Positions 10,027-18,277 of a DNA stretch of 64,000 nucleotides are shown one piece after another. Source of the DNA: Neptunomonas phycophila. GTDB lineage: Bacteria; Pseudomonadota; Gammaproteobacteria; Pseudomonadales; Balneatricaceae. Within the stretch, counting starts at the first letter, position 1; each line of letters begins with the position of its first letter. The stretch is taken from NCBI RefSeq assembly GCF_001922575.1, contig NZ_MRCI01000002.1:62001-126000 (forward strand), written 5' to 3'. A program made the translations under genes and the position numbers. Under the pieces are notes generated by a model. That model was given only the letters and a program-made list of their open reading frames with translations, ran no database searches and was not told where the DNA came from.

Positions 10027-11790
10027 ATGAGCGAATACCGTTTTCCACGTCAAGATGCGCAGTTTGTACTTGATCACATTGTTAACTTTTCTGGTCTTTG
10101 TGCTGAGATCGGCCATGATGATTTAGCCTCAGGGTTAAGCGACGCTATCTTAGATGAAGCAGCACGTTTAGGTGAGCAGGTCCTCGCTCCCTTAAATAAG
10201 TTGGGTGATCAACAAGGTGCGGTACTGGGCGAAAAAGGCGTAGAAGAAACGGCAGGCTTTGCTCAGGCATACAAACAGTTTGCGCAAAGCGGTTGGCCTT
10301 CTTTAGTCGCCCCCGAAGCTTTTGGGGGGCAAGCGTTGCCTAAAGTGATATCCACAGCCGTGAATGAAGTCTGGCAGTCGTCGAATATGGCATTTGCCCT
10401 GTGTCCATTGCTCACTCAAGGAGCGATTGAAGCATTACTAACACACGCCAGTGATGAGTTAAAAGAGACCTATGTAACGCCATTGGTAAGCGGTGAGTGG
10501 ACGGCAACGATGAACCTTACCGAGCCTGATGCTGGCTCTGATTTGGCTGCCATTAAATCGCGTGCTGTCCCTGAAGGCGACCATTACCGTATTACCGGGC
10601 AAAAAATATTTATCACCTGGGGTGATCACCAGATGGCCGATAATATCATCCATTTGGTGTTGGCTCGTTTGCCGGACGCCCCGGCAGGTGTGAAAGGTAT
10701 CTCTTTATTTGTAGTGCCTAAATTTTTAGTCAATGCTGATGGTTCTTTAGGTGAGCGTAATGACGCTAAAGCGGTATCGCTAGAGCATAAGTTGGGCATT
10801 CATGCGAGTCCAACTTGCGTCATGAGCTTTGGCGATGAAGGTGGGGCCATTGGGTACTTAGTCGGTGAGCCTCATACAGGTTTAGCCTGTATGTTTACGA
10901 TGATGAATGATGCTCGTCAGGGTGTGGGGCTACAAGGTTTAGCTATCTCCGAGCGTGCCTATCAGCATGCGCGGACTTATGCACAGGAACGAATTCAAGG
11001 CACGCTTCGCGACGGCAGCCGGGTTAATTTGATGAAGCACCCTGACGTACGCCGCATGCTGATGCTAATGAAGTCGGGCGTTGAGGCCATGCGTGCATTG
11101 ATGTACCTAGCGTCGGCAACGGGCGATCAATTAGAACATGCCTCAGAGAATGAGGCATACGCACTGCAAGCACGTGTGGACTTATATACCCCTATTGTTA
11201 AAGGATGGATGACTGAGCTGGCTCAAGAAGTAACCTCGCTGGGTGTTCAGATTCATGGGGGGATGGGCTTTGTTGAAGAAACTGGAGCGGCACAGTTCTT
11301 ACGTGATGCACGGATTTTACCGATCTATGAGGGCACAACCGGTATTCAAGCACTGGATTTGGTGGGACGAAAAACGTTAAGTGACGAAGGGCAAGCGCTG
11401 ACGTTATTGTTGCAAGAAGTAGAGACTGAATTAGCTAATATGGTGTTGCCGGACACGCTATCTGGCGCGCTAGAGCGTTGTCAAATGGGTGTAGATAATG
11501 CCAAAGAAGCGTTAGCGTATTTGTTAGCTAATCCAAAGCAAGCCCCAGCTATAGGGGTAAATTTAATGATGTTGTTGGGCTATCTGCTCGGTGGTTGGCT
11601 CATGTTGCGCGCGGCGGGAAAAGCACAAGAATTGAGTAAACAGCCTAGCGCAGACACAGCGTTTTTAATGACAAAACAACAAACGGCACACTTTTATTGC
11701 GAGCACTATTTACCGCGTATCGCCATGCATTTGGCCATTATCAACGCTGGAGGCGAGAGCCTTATGGCAATTGATGAAGCGCAGTTCTAA
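10027..11790 (+). CDS. Acyl-CoA dehydrogenase (large, C-terminal-extended type)
   Basis: A 587-residue FAD flavoenzyme that introduces the alpha,beta double bond in acyl-CoA thioesters and passes electrons to ETF. The order is N-terminal helical domain, middle beta domain (MNLTEPDAGSDLAAIKSRA, FITWGDH), C-terminal helical domain (QIHGGMGFVEETGAAQFLRDARILPIYEGTTGIQ, divided), then an extra C-terminal domain of about 120 residues. That extension and the length fit the acyl-CoA dehydrogenase C/FadE5-DmdC-like group. The usual catalytic Glu appears in IYEGTTG. ATG 10027 is preceded by CAGGAGCC. The next gene, ETF-QO, starts 10 bases after the stop, tying this enzyme to the quinone pool. Substrate chain length cannot be told from sequence; long-chain or branched substrates are likely. 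Confidence 0.93.
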   Translation: MSEYRFPRQDAQFVLDHIVNFSGLCAEIGHDDLASGLSDAILDEAARLGEQVLAPLNKLGDQQGAVLGEKGVEETAGFAQAYKQFAQSGWPSLVAPEAFGGQALPKVISTAVNEVWQSSNMAFALCPLLTQGAIEALLTHASDELKETYVTPLVSGEWTATMNLTEPDAGSDLAAIKSRAVPEGDHYRITGQKIFITWGDHQMADNIIHLVLARLPDAPAGVKGISLFVVPKFLVNADGSLGERNDAKAVSLEHKLGIHASPTCVMSFGDEGGAIGYLVGEPHTGLACMFTMMNDARQGVGLQGLAISERAYQHARTYAQERIQGTLRDGSRVNLMKHPDVRRMLMLMKSGVEAMRALMYLASATGDQLEHASENEAYALQARVDLYTPIVKGWMTELAQEVTSLGVQIHGGMGFVEETGAAQFLRDARILPIYEGTTGIQALDLVGRKTLSDEGQALTLLLQEVETELANMVLPDTLSGALERCQMGVDNAKEALAYLLANPKQAPAIGVNLMMLLGYLLGGWLMLRAAGKAQELSKQPSADTAFLMTKQQTAHFYCEHYLPRIAMHLAIINAGGESLMAIDEAQF

Positions 11791-11800
11791 GGAGATAACT

Positions 11801-13486
11801 ATGTCAGATCATACTGGGGCAGAACCGGAAGTTATTGAACGTGAATCGATGGAGTTTGATGTTGTTATCGTGGGGGCTGGCCCCGCCGGTTTGTCTGCTG
11901 CATGCCGTTTGATGCAGCAAGCAACGGAGTCCGATCAAGAGCTGACGGTGTGCGTGGTGGAAAAAGGCTCTGAAGTGGGCGCGCACATTTTATCGGGCGC
12001 TGTGATTGAGTCGCGAGCACTTGATGAACTGTTTCCTGACTGGAAAACGATGGGAGCACCATTAGACACGCCTGTTACAAAAGATCAGCTTTTTCTGCTA
12101 AAAGATCATGAAAAGGCCACTCAGATTCCCGATATGCTGATCCCTGCAACCATGCATAACAAAGGCAATTATATTGTGAGTGTGGGTAACCTAACGCGCT
12201 GGTTAGCTGAACAAGCGGAAAGTTTGGGAGTCGAAATTTTTCCGGGGTTTGCCGCTGCCGAAGTCCTCTACCATGAAGATGGTAGTGTTAAAGGCATAGC
12301 GACGGGCGATATGGGGATTTCGGCAGCAGGCGAACATAAAGACGGTTATATGCCAGGTATGGAGCTGCATGCTAAATACACGTTATTTTCAGAAGGCTGT
12401 CGTGGGCATTTAGGAAAGCAGCTTAATGAGCGTTTTGACTTGTCTAAGGATGCCGACCCGCAACACTATGGATTAGGTCTTAAAGAGTTGTGGGATATCA
12501 AACCAGAACTGCACCAAGAAGGGCTCGTTGTTCATGGCTCTGGCTGGCCACTGTCGGACGGCACGAGTGGCGGTTTCTTCTTATATCACGCGGCTAACCA
12601 TCAAGTAGTGGTGGGTTTAATCGTTGACCTTAATTACAGCAATCCATACGTAAGCCCGTTTGATGAGTTTCAGCGCATGAAACACCACCCTGTTTTAAAG
12701 CAGTATTTAGAAGGTGGAAAGCGAGTTTGCTATGGTGCGCGCGCCATCACCAAAGGTGGGCTTAATTCTCTACCGCGTATGGTTTTCCCAGGTGGCTTGT
12801 TGATTGGGTGTGATGCTGGCACGCTTAACTTCGCTAAAATTAAGGGCACGCATACGGCTATGAAATCGGGCATGTTAGCTGCCGAAGCCGTCTTCGATGC
12901 GATTAAACAGGGTGATGAAGGAGGCCAGCAACTGACAGGTTTTGAATCGGCTTTTGAAAAGTCCTGGTTATATGAAGAGTTGCACGCAGCGCGGAACTTT
13001 GGGCCTGCTTTACATAAATATGGCGCGTATTTAGGCGGGGCGTTTAACTTTATTGATCAGAATATTTTTAAAGGTAAGTTGCCTTTTACCTTGCATGATA
13101 CGGAAGAGGACTATGCCCAACTGCGCCATGCTAAAACGAGTGCGACAATTGATTACCCGAAACCAGATGGTCAGTTAAGTTTTGATAAACTAAGCTCGGT
13201 ATTTTTATCGAATACCAACCATGAAGAAGATCAGTTATGCCACTTAACGTTAAAAGACAGCAGTATTCCTCTGGGGACTAACTTGCCTCTTTATGCTGAA
13301 CCTGCACAACGTTATTGCCCAGCGGGTGTATATGAAGTGTTAGAAAATGATGAAGGTGAGCCAACGTTTCAGATTAATGGGCAAAACTGTGTGCACTGTA
13401 AAACGTGCGATATAAAAGACCCGTCTCAAAACATTGTTTGGGTGACTCCAGAAGGCGGTGGAGGGCCTAATTACCCGAATATGTAA
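11801..13486 (+). CDS. Electron-transfer flavoprotein-ubiquinone oxidoreductase
   Basis: Transfers electrons from reduced ETF to ubiquinone at the inner membrane. The 561-residue protein has an N-terminal FAD dinucleotide fold (VVIVGAGPAGLSAAC, residues about 20-35), a membrane-associated ubiquinone-binding region, and a C-terminal 4Fe-4S ferredoxin segment with cysteines in RYCPAGVY, NCVHCKTCDIKDP, ending GGGGPNYPNM, the near-universal C-terminus of this family. ATG 11801 follows AAGGAG and an overlapping longer frame into the acyl-CoA dehydrogenase is rejected. Ten bases separate it from the dehydrogenase, so the two are one transcript ended by the terminator at 13546. ETF alpha/beta genes are not in this window. 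Confidence 0.96.
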   Translation: MSDHTGAEPEVIERESMEFDVVIVGAGPAGLSAACRLMQQATESDQELTVCVVEKGSEVGAHILSGAVIESRALDELFPDWKTMGAPLDTPVTKDQLFLLKDHEKATQIPDMLIPATMHNKGNYIVSVGNLTRWLAEQAESLGVEIFPGFAAAEVLYHEDGSVKGIATGDMGISAAGEHKDGYMPGMELHAKYTLFSEGCRGHLGKQLNERFDLSKDADPQHYGLGLKELWDIKPELHQEGLVVHGSGWPLSDGTSGGFFLYHAANHQVVVGLIVDLNYSNPYVSPFDEFQRMKHHPVLKQYLEGGKRVCYGARAITKGGLNSLPRMVFPGGLLIGCDAGTLNFAKIKGTHTAMKSGMLAAEAVFDAIKQGDEGGQQLTGFESAFEKSWLYEELHAARNFGPALHKYGAYLGGAFNFIDQNIFKGKLPFTLHDTEEDYAQLRHAKTSATIDYPKPDGQLSFDKLSSVFLSNTNHEEDQLCHLTLKDSSIPLGTNLPLYAEPAQRYCPAGVYEVLENDEGEPTFQINGQNCVHCKTCDIKDPSQNIVWVTPEGGGGPNYPNM

Positions 13487-13545
13487 GTTTGCACAGATAT
13501 GATTGACCTCACCAGTCTTCCTGATGCCTGTTTACAGGCACTTTC

Positions 13546-13578
13546 ATCCCCGTATGCCTTTGGCTACGGGGATTTTTT
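13546..13578 (+). terminator. Rho-independent terminator after ETF-QO
   Basis: ATCCCCGTA and TACGGGGAT form a 9-bp stem with a short loop, followed by TTTTT, 60 bases past the stop codon. Confidence 0.92.
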
Positions 13579-13734
13579 ATACGTGTTTGGGGTTGTTCTG
13601 GCGTAAATGTCCACTAGAACTAGTACTAAAGAATGTCCTTGATACTTGAGTGCCGCCTAAAAGAACAATGTTTTCATAGCCTTGTATGTAGTCTTATGTG
13701 ATCCGTACTAGGTTACGTAAAATAAGAGGTTATT

Positions 13735-14175
13735 ATGAAGTCACGTTTATTGGCATTGTTAATGATAGTTGCAGCAAACTTTGCTGTGGCTGCAGAACAT
13801 ACCGTAGAAATGAAGAACAAAGGTGAAGGCGGCATTATGGTATTTGAACCGGCCGTTTTACATGTAGCTGTTGGAGATACAGTTACATTTGTGCCAACCG
13901 ATGCCGGTCATAACAGTGAATCAGTAGATGGACTTATGCCTGAGGGTGCAACACCTTGGAAGGGTGAAAACGGACAAGCAATCACTGTGACTGTGGATAA
14001 AGAAGGCGTTTATGTTTACAAATGCTTACCGCACGCAATCATGGCGATGGTCGGAGTTATCGTGGCAGGAGAGCCTACTAACTTAGAACAGATCAAAACA
14101 GATGCTGAGCCTTTCATTGCTACTTTCGCGATGAAAAAGAAGCGTCTAACAAAGTACTTAGCTGAAGTTCAGTAA
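13735..14175 (+). CDS. Pseudoazurin (blue copper protein)
   Basis: A 146-residue periplasmic cupredoxin electron carrier. A signal peptide (about 20 residues, cleavage after FAVAA) precedes a type-1 copper domain with ligands His59 (GHNSES), Cys97, His100 and Met105 (KCLPHAIMAM), spaced exactly as His40/Cys78/His81/Met86 of mature pseudoazurins. The C-terminal helical extension (EPFIATFAMKKKRLTKYL) is also typical. Classical partners are nitrite reductase (NirK) or cytochromes; none is adjacent, so the partner is unknown. It has its own region: AAGAGG ribosome site, preceded by the ETF-QO terminator and followed by its own terminator. It lies 1.6 kb from the copper island but is not part of it by strand or spacing. 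Confidence 0.94.
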   Translation: MKSRLLALLMIVAANFAVAAEHTVEMKNKGEGGIMVFEPAVLHVAVGDTVTFVPTDAGHNSESVDGLMPEGATPWKGENGQAITVTVDKEGVYVYKCLPHAIMAMVGVIVAGEPTNLEQIKTDAEPFIATFAMKKKRLTKYLAEVQ

Positions 14176-14250
14176 AGCGCTTAATGTTCTACCTTCGCTG
14201 AGTAGCTTAGCTTGCATAGGGATATTTGAGCTAAATGATACAAAGCAAAG

Positions 14251-14284
14251 AAAACGGCTGAACTAACCACTCAGCCGTTTTTTT
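14251..14284 (+). terminator. Rho-independent terminator after pseudoazurin
   Basis: AAAACGGCTGA pairs with TCAGCCGTTTT around a 9-base loop, ending in a run of seven T. The A-rich left arm could also let it work leftward. Confidence 0.93.
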
Positions 14285-14371
14285 ATGGGCTAATGCAACG
14301 TTTCATATTACTATGCCTCGTTTTTAACATCAGAGTCAGGAATTAGCTGGTTCCCGTTTTAGAGGCTTAAT

Positions 14372-14974
14372 ATGGATATCGCGGTTTACTTAAACGCAAT
14401 TATTGCTTTGTTTGTTATTATAGATCCAATTGGTGCAGCGTTAATTTTTCACTCGCTAGTGCCTCCTAACGATGTTGCCCATCGTGTAAAAATGGCGGCA
14501 AAAGCCACGGTTATCTCGGCAACTCTACTTATTTTATTTGGTAATTTTGGTGAACCTTTACTGCACAAGCTAGGTATCAGCATTGATGCATTGCGCATAT
14601 CTGGGGGTATTTTGCTTTTCTATACCGCCTTCCACATGATTACTAAAGATATTGAGTACACCAATACCAGCGAGCGTCGTGATATTGCCGTCTTTCCGAT
14701 GTCGATTCCTATGTTGGCCGGGCCGGGATCATTAACACTGGCAATTCTGTTGTACTCCAAAGCGGATGAGTCGGTCACTCAGTTATCGATTACCTTAGCT
14801 ATTTTGACCATTAGCGTAAGTACGTTAGCAATGATGATTTTATCGCGTTATGTGAAGCGTGTGATTGGCCGTACAGGTGATGATATCCTGCGTCGTTTTT
14901 TGGGGGTGTTATTAGCGGCGTTAGCGATTCAGTTTGTGCATGATGGTATTGTTAATATGTCGGCCACCATGTGA
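14372..14974 (+). CDS. MarC-family integral membrane protein
   Basis: A 200-residue inner-membrane protein of the MarC/UPF0056 family with six hydrophobic segments. Family marks: FVIIDPIGAALIF in the first membrane span, RISGGILLFYTAFHMI, and the central loop FPMSIPMLAGPGSLTLAI. Despite the name, MarC has no proven role in multidrug resistance; its function is unknown. It is a monocistronic gene between two terminators. Confidence 0.9.
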   Translation: MDIAVYLNAIIALFVIIDPIGAALIFHSLVPPNDVAHRVKMAAKATVISATLLILFGNFGEPLLHKLGISIDALRISGGILLFYTAFHMITKDIEYTNTSERRDIAVFPMSIPMLAGPGSLTLAILLYSKADESVTQLSITLAILTISVSTLAMMILSRYVKRVIGRTGDDILRRFLGVLLAALAIQFVHDGIVNMSATM

Positions 14975-14995
14975 TGCTTGAGGCGTTATTGAATC

Positions 14996-15026
14996 AAAAA
15001 AGGTAGCGTTTACAGCTACCTTTTTA
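14996..15026. terminator. Bidirectional terminator between marC-like gene and copB
   Basis: AAAAAAGGTAGC and GCTACCTTTTT flank a 7-base loop; the A-run on one side and T-run on the other would serve both the rightward MarC-family gene and the leftward copA-copB transcript. Confidence 0.9.
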
Positions 15027-15053
15027 TGAGTGTACAACGCTCTGGCATAGTCG

Positions 15054-15797
15054 TTAAAACCAGAAACGTACCCCTGCAACAAGCTGTATGTCGTTTGTGC
15101 TTTCTCCTTCATGGCGAGCATAATCGGCGGTTTTTCCGAAAGTTTGCTCCCAGTTTATACCTATATAAGGTGCAAATTCCCGCCGTATTTCATAAGCAAG
15201 GCGTACGCCAAATTCCATGCTGCTGATACCTGAGCCTATGCCGCGTACCTCGTCATTTTTCCCATATAGGTTTATTTCTGCCGAAGGAGACAGCACTAGC
15301 TGTTGAGTGATCATGGCTTCGTATTCTGCTGATAGGCGTAAGTTGGTTTGTTTGCCGTTAGTAATGAATAAGTTCAGGTCTGTTTCTATGAAATAGGGAG
15401 CCATGCCCTGAAGGCCAATGACGGCCCAATTTTGGCTGGGTTCTGGGTTAAAGTCGTGGCGCATCCCCATTTGTATATTCCAATAGGGGGCTATTGCTGA
15501 GCGGATCAGCCCTTGCAACTCAGCGCTTTCTGTTTTGCCTGATGCGCGCTCTCCCTCTGTTTTAAATACTAGTTTGTTGATGTCATAACCAAGCCAAGCT
15601 TCAGCTTCCCAAGCAAAAGGTTGAGCGCTTTTGTCGTTTATTGAATGTCTTTTTTCGAATTTATCGACTGTTAATTGGGTTACAAGTGGATCGTCTGTTT
15701 CCATTGCAAGTGCAAGCGGGCTAGCCATAAGACTGGCAATCATAAGGCTGCTAATCAGACGCAGATTGTTCGTTAATGGTGTTGTGTATTTCAGCAT
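15054..15797 (-). CDS. copB: Copper-resistance outer-membrane protein CopB
   Basis: A 247-residue CopB-family outer-membrane protein thought to bind or export copper with CopA. A signal peptide (cleavage near LALA-MET) leads to the CopB barrel domain: WEAEAWLGYDINKLVFKTEGE (divided), a region of alternating strands, and the terminal LVAGVRFWF strand ending in Phe, typical for barrels. ATG 15797 follows GAGGAG. Unlike Pseudomonas CopB, the mature N-terminus lacks the long Met/His-rich segment; only a short linker joins signal and barrel. It starts 13 bases after the multicopper oxidase stop codon and is co-transcribed with it. Confidence 0.92.
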   Translation of the reverse strand: MLKYTTPLTNNLRLISSLMIASLMASPLALAMETDDPLVTQLTVDKFEKRHSINDKSAQPFAWEAEAWLGYDINKLVFKTEGERASGKTESAELQGLIRSAIAPYWNIQMGMRHDFNPEPSQNWAVIGLQGMAPYFIETDLNLFITNGKQTNLRLSAEYEAMITQQLVLSPSAEINLYGKNDEVRGIGSGISSMEFGVRLAYEIRREFAPYIGINWEQTFGKTADYARHEGESTNDIQLVAGVRFWF

Positions 15798-15810
15798 GAT
15801 GGACTCCTCA

Positions 15811-17646
15811 TTAGCTAACGTGCACTTCGCGGAACATACCGCCCATGTGATAGAGTAGGTGGCAATGAAATGCCCATTTTCCTTTAGCGTCAGCGGTAAC
15901 TCGGTAGCTAATTCTGGATCCAGGTTGAACAATAATAGTGTGCTTACGGGGCATGTAGTCATTGTCGCCAGTTTCCAAATCACTCCACATTCCGTGTAAG
16001 TGCATAGGATGATTCATCATGGTGTCATTCACAAAATTAATACGAACGCGCTCACCATAGTTAAGCTCAATCGGTTTGGCTTCAGAATATTTGACCCCGT
16101 TGATAGACCACATGTAACGACTCATATTGCCCGTTAAGTGCAGGTTTATTTCCCGGGTGGGTTCGGGGTCATTAGTGGTGTTATGTAGGTTACGTAAATC
16201 GGCGTAGGTCAATACACGCCTGCCGTTGTTACGTAGGCCAACGCCGGGATCGTCTAAACGGTACTGCGGATTATTGGCTCTTTCATCCACATGCGGACCA
16301 TACTCTGTTGTCGAATGAGTCACCGTATTAGCCATAGGCATTGCTGAATGGTCCATTGTGGAATGATCCATCATTGAGCGGTCCATTACCGGCGCAGACA
16401 TATCCATTTTTGTATGATCCATGCTTTGCTTCGTATTCATGTTAGCCATTGTCATGCCACCCATTCCCATATCTGCATGGGTTAGTGTTGGAGCAGGATC
16501 TAGCTCAGGTACCAGTGAGGATATATCGGGATCGGATGTTAGCGTGGCACGAGTGTAGCCTGAGCGGTCAATAGATTGTGCGAATACTGTGTAGGCTGAG
16601 TCGTCGTCAGGTTCGATAATCACGTCATACGTTTCAGCTATACCTATGCGAAACTCATCGACCGTTACGGGTTTAACATATTGCCCATCAGCAGCAACTA
16701 CGGTCATTTTTAAGCCGGGTATACGCACATCAAAAAAAGTCATCGCGGAGCCGTTAATAAAGCGAAGGCGAATACGCTCGCCGTTCTTGAATAACCCTGT
16801 CCAGTTGTCATCGGGAGTGGACCCGTTCATTAGGTAGGTATAGGTATAGGCAGTGACGTCGGAAATATCGGCATCGCTCATACGCATCTCGTTCCACATT
16901 TTGCGAGACCGCCACGTATTGCTGATACCTTTATCTTTAATATCGGCTGTAGTATCGAGCAGGGTACGTTCACTAAAATTGTAGTAGTCACTCATTTTTT
17001 TGAGTTTAGTGTAGATTTGGTGCGGGTCTTCATCACTCCAATCCGACAGCAACATAACAAACTCTCGATCAAAGCTAAAAGGTTCCGGCTCGATAGGATC
17101 AATGATAATCGCACCATAAATGCCGGTTTGTTCTTGGTAACCCGAGTGGCTGTGGTACCAATAAGTACCTGATTGTTTAACATCGAATTCATAGGTGTAG
17201 CTGCCGTTTGATGGTATTCCATCAAAGCTGAGGCCGGGCACGCCGTCCATGTTGGTAGGGAGGATAAGCCCATGCCAGTGAATCGAGCTGGTTTCAGTTA
17301 ATGCGTTAGCTACGTGTAATGTGACCCTTTCTCCTTCTTTAAAACGTAAAATAGGAGCGGGGAGGCTATTGTTTACCGTAGTCGCGATACGCTCTTTACC
17401 GGTAAAGTTAACGGCTTGTTCGCTGATTTTTAAGCTGAAATTCTGCCCAGTTAGCACGTCTGGTTGCTGAGTTGGGGCGCGAGGTGTCGCGAGTAGTTGG
17501 CTTGAGCGAAGCCCCAGTCCAGCGGTTAGCCCTCCTAAGGTCAGTCCTGTGACAAATGTACGTCGTGTAACCTTCATTTTGTTCATCGAGTTAATGCTCT
17601 TATTAACGTGTAAATGGTCTCTGCCATGTTCATAAACTGTAGTCAT
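15811..17646 (-). CDS. copA: Periplasmic multicopper oxidase CopA
   Basis: A copper-resistance multicopper oxidase (PcoA/CopA type), probably oxidising Cu(I) and sequestering copper in the periplasm. It has a Tat signal (RRTFVTG) and four groups of copper ligands: HWHGL, HSHSG, HPMHLHG and HCHLLYHMGGMF, giving one type-1 and a trinuclear centre. Between cupredoxin domains 2 and 3 lies a Met/His-rich insert (MGMGGMTMANM, MDHTKMDM, MMDHSTMDHSAM) that probably binds extra Cu(I). The frame opens at ATG 17646; ATGs at 17586 and 17577 give a more standard distance to the twin arginines, and none has a strong ribosome site, so the start is uncertain. It is first gene of the copA-copB unit, and a cop-box-like palindrome is centred 55 bases upstream. 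Confidence 0.95.
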   Translation of the reverse strand: MTTVYEHGRDHLHVNKSINSMNKMKVTRRTFVTGLTLGGLTAGLGLRSSQLLATPRAPTQQPDVLTGQNFSLKISEQAVNFTGKERIATTVNNSLPAPILRFKEGERVTLHVANALTETSSIHWHGLILPTNMDGVPGLSFDGIPSNGSYTYEFDVKQSGTYWYHSHSGYQEQTGIYGAIIIDPIEPEPFSFDREFVMLLSDWSDEDPHQIYTKLKKMSDYYNFSERTLLDTTADIKDKGISNTWRSRKMWNEMRMSDADISDVTAYTYTYLMNGSTPDDNWTGLFKNGERIRLRFINGSAMTFFDVRIPGLKMTVVAADGQYVKPVTVDEFRIGIAETYDVIIEPDDDSAYTVFAQSIDRSGYTRATLTSDPDISSLVPELDPAPTLTHADMGMGGMTMANMNTKQSMDHTKMDMSAPVMDRSMMDHSTMDHSAMPMANTVTHSTTEYGPHVDERANNPQYRLDDPGVGLRNNGRRVLTYADLRNLHNTTNDPEPTREINLHLTGNMSRYMWSINGVKYSEAKPIELNYGERVRINFVNDTMMNHPMHLHGMWSDLETGDNDYMPRKHTIIVQPGSRISYRVTADAKGKWAFHCHLLYHMGGMFREVHVS

Positions 17647-17692
17647 AGGTTTGCATGCTACGGAGGCGGGCTGTCGCTAAGCTGATATCAAG

Positions 17693-17708
17693 ATTACATT
17701 TTTGTTAT
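17693..17708. promoter_or_regulatory. Cop-box-like operator upstream of multicopper oxidase gene
   Basis: ATTACA-N4-TGTTAT is a near-perfect palindrome with the half-site spacing of CusR/CopR sites (ATGACA-N4-TGTCAT type). A sister copy lies before copC at 23043. It is placed for activation of the leftward copA-copB unit by the CopR encoded at 20953. Confidence 0.65.
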
Positions 17709-17765
17709 TTACGGTGATTGAAGGTCTCGCTATGAGATAGTGGATGAGTAAGTAGATGTTGATGC

Positions 17766-17796
17766 TTGACCTGTGTGTAAGACATAGGTGTATGGT
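17766..17796 (+). promoter_or_regulatory. MerR-type promoter with 19-bp spacer
   Basis: TTGACC (17766-17771) and TATGGT (17791-17796) are separated by 19 bases, the overlong spacing characteristic of MerR-family-controlled promoters. The spacer holds the dyad ACCTGTG (17769-17775), 7 bases, CATAGGT (17783-17789), with 6 of 7 complementary positions. It lies 52 bases before the MerR-family gene at 17849 and predicts autoregulated transcription of that operon. Confidence 0.8.
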
Positions 17797-17848
17797 CTAT
17801 ATAAGTGAAAAGCAAAGAGCGTCCGCACAAGCATCATTGGGGGTGGGT

Positions 17849-18277
17849 ATGTTAGTGAACGAGTTAGCCAAGAAAGCATCGGTTACGGCCGATACCGTCA
17901 GGTTTTATACCCGAATCGGTTTGCTGAACCCTGTTAAGAATCCTGATAATGGATACAAAGAATATAGTGTTAAAGAATACAAACGTTTGACGTTCATTCT
18001 TGCCGCCCGACATATTGGGTTTACGGTAGAAGATGTCACTCAAATACTCAGTGAAGCCGATGATGAAAAATCTCCCTGCTGTACGGCTCGCCGTTTAATT
18101 GAGCAGCGTTTAGAAGAAAGTGAAGCTCGCATAAAGGAAATGTTGTTATTGCGCCAGCGTATGAAAAGTGCGTTAGAGCAATGGTCTACCCAGCCAGATC
18201 AATTGCCGAGCTCACCGACAGTCTGTCATTTAATTGAAAATTTTACCGAACCCACTAATGATGAGGTATCGCTATGA
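17849..18277 (+). CDS. MerR-family heavy-metal-responsive regulator
   Basis: A 142-residue MerR-family sensor that would bend its 19-bp-spacer promoter into an active form on binding metal. The N-terminal winged helix (residues 1-70) includes [17 protein letters not shown] and NGYKEYS; a long dimerisation helix follows; Cys77-Cys78 stand before it and Cys126-His127 in the C-terminal loop (VCHLIENF). E. coli CueR has Ser at the position of Cys77/78 and a Cys pair at 112/120, so this pattern looks more like ZntR/PbrR-type sensors, though the neighbour is a Cu+ ATPase. ATG 17849 follows GGGGGTGGG; the longer frame from 17756 overlaps the promoter and is rejected. Its stop overlaps the ATPase start (ATGA). 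Confidence 0.92.
   Translation: MLVNELAKKASVTADTVRFYTRIGLLNPVKNPDNGYKEYSVKEYKRLTFILAARHIGFTVEDVTQILSEADDEKSPCCTARRLIEQRLEESEARIKEMLLLRQRMKSALEQWSTQPDQLPSSPTVCHLIENFTEPTNDEVSL

Noticed and set aside
15798-15983. N-terminal extension of copB
   Set aside because: It runs into the C-terminal coding region of the multicopper oxidase gene in another frame; ATG 15797 has a strong GAGGAG site and signal peptide.
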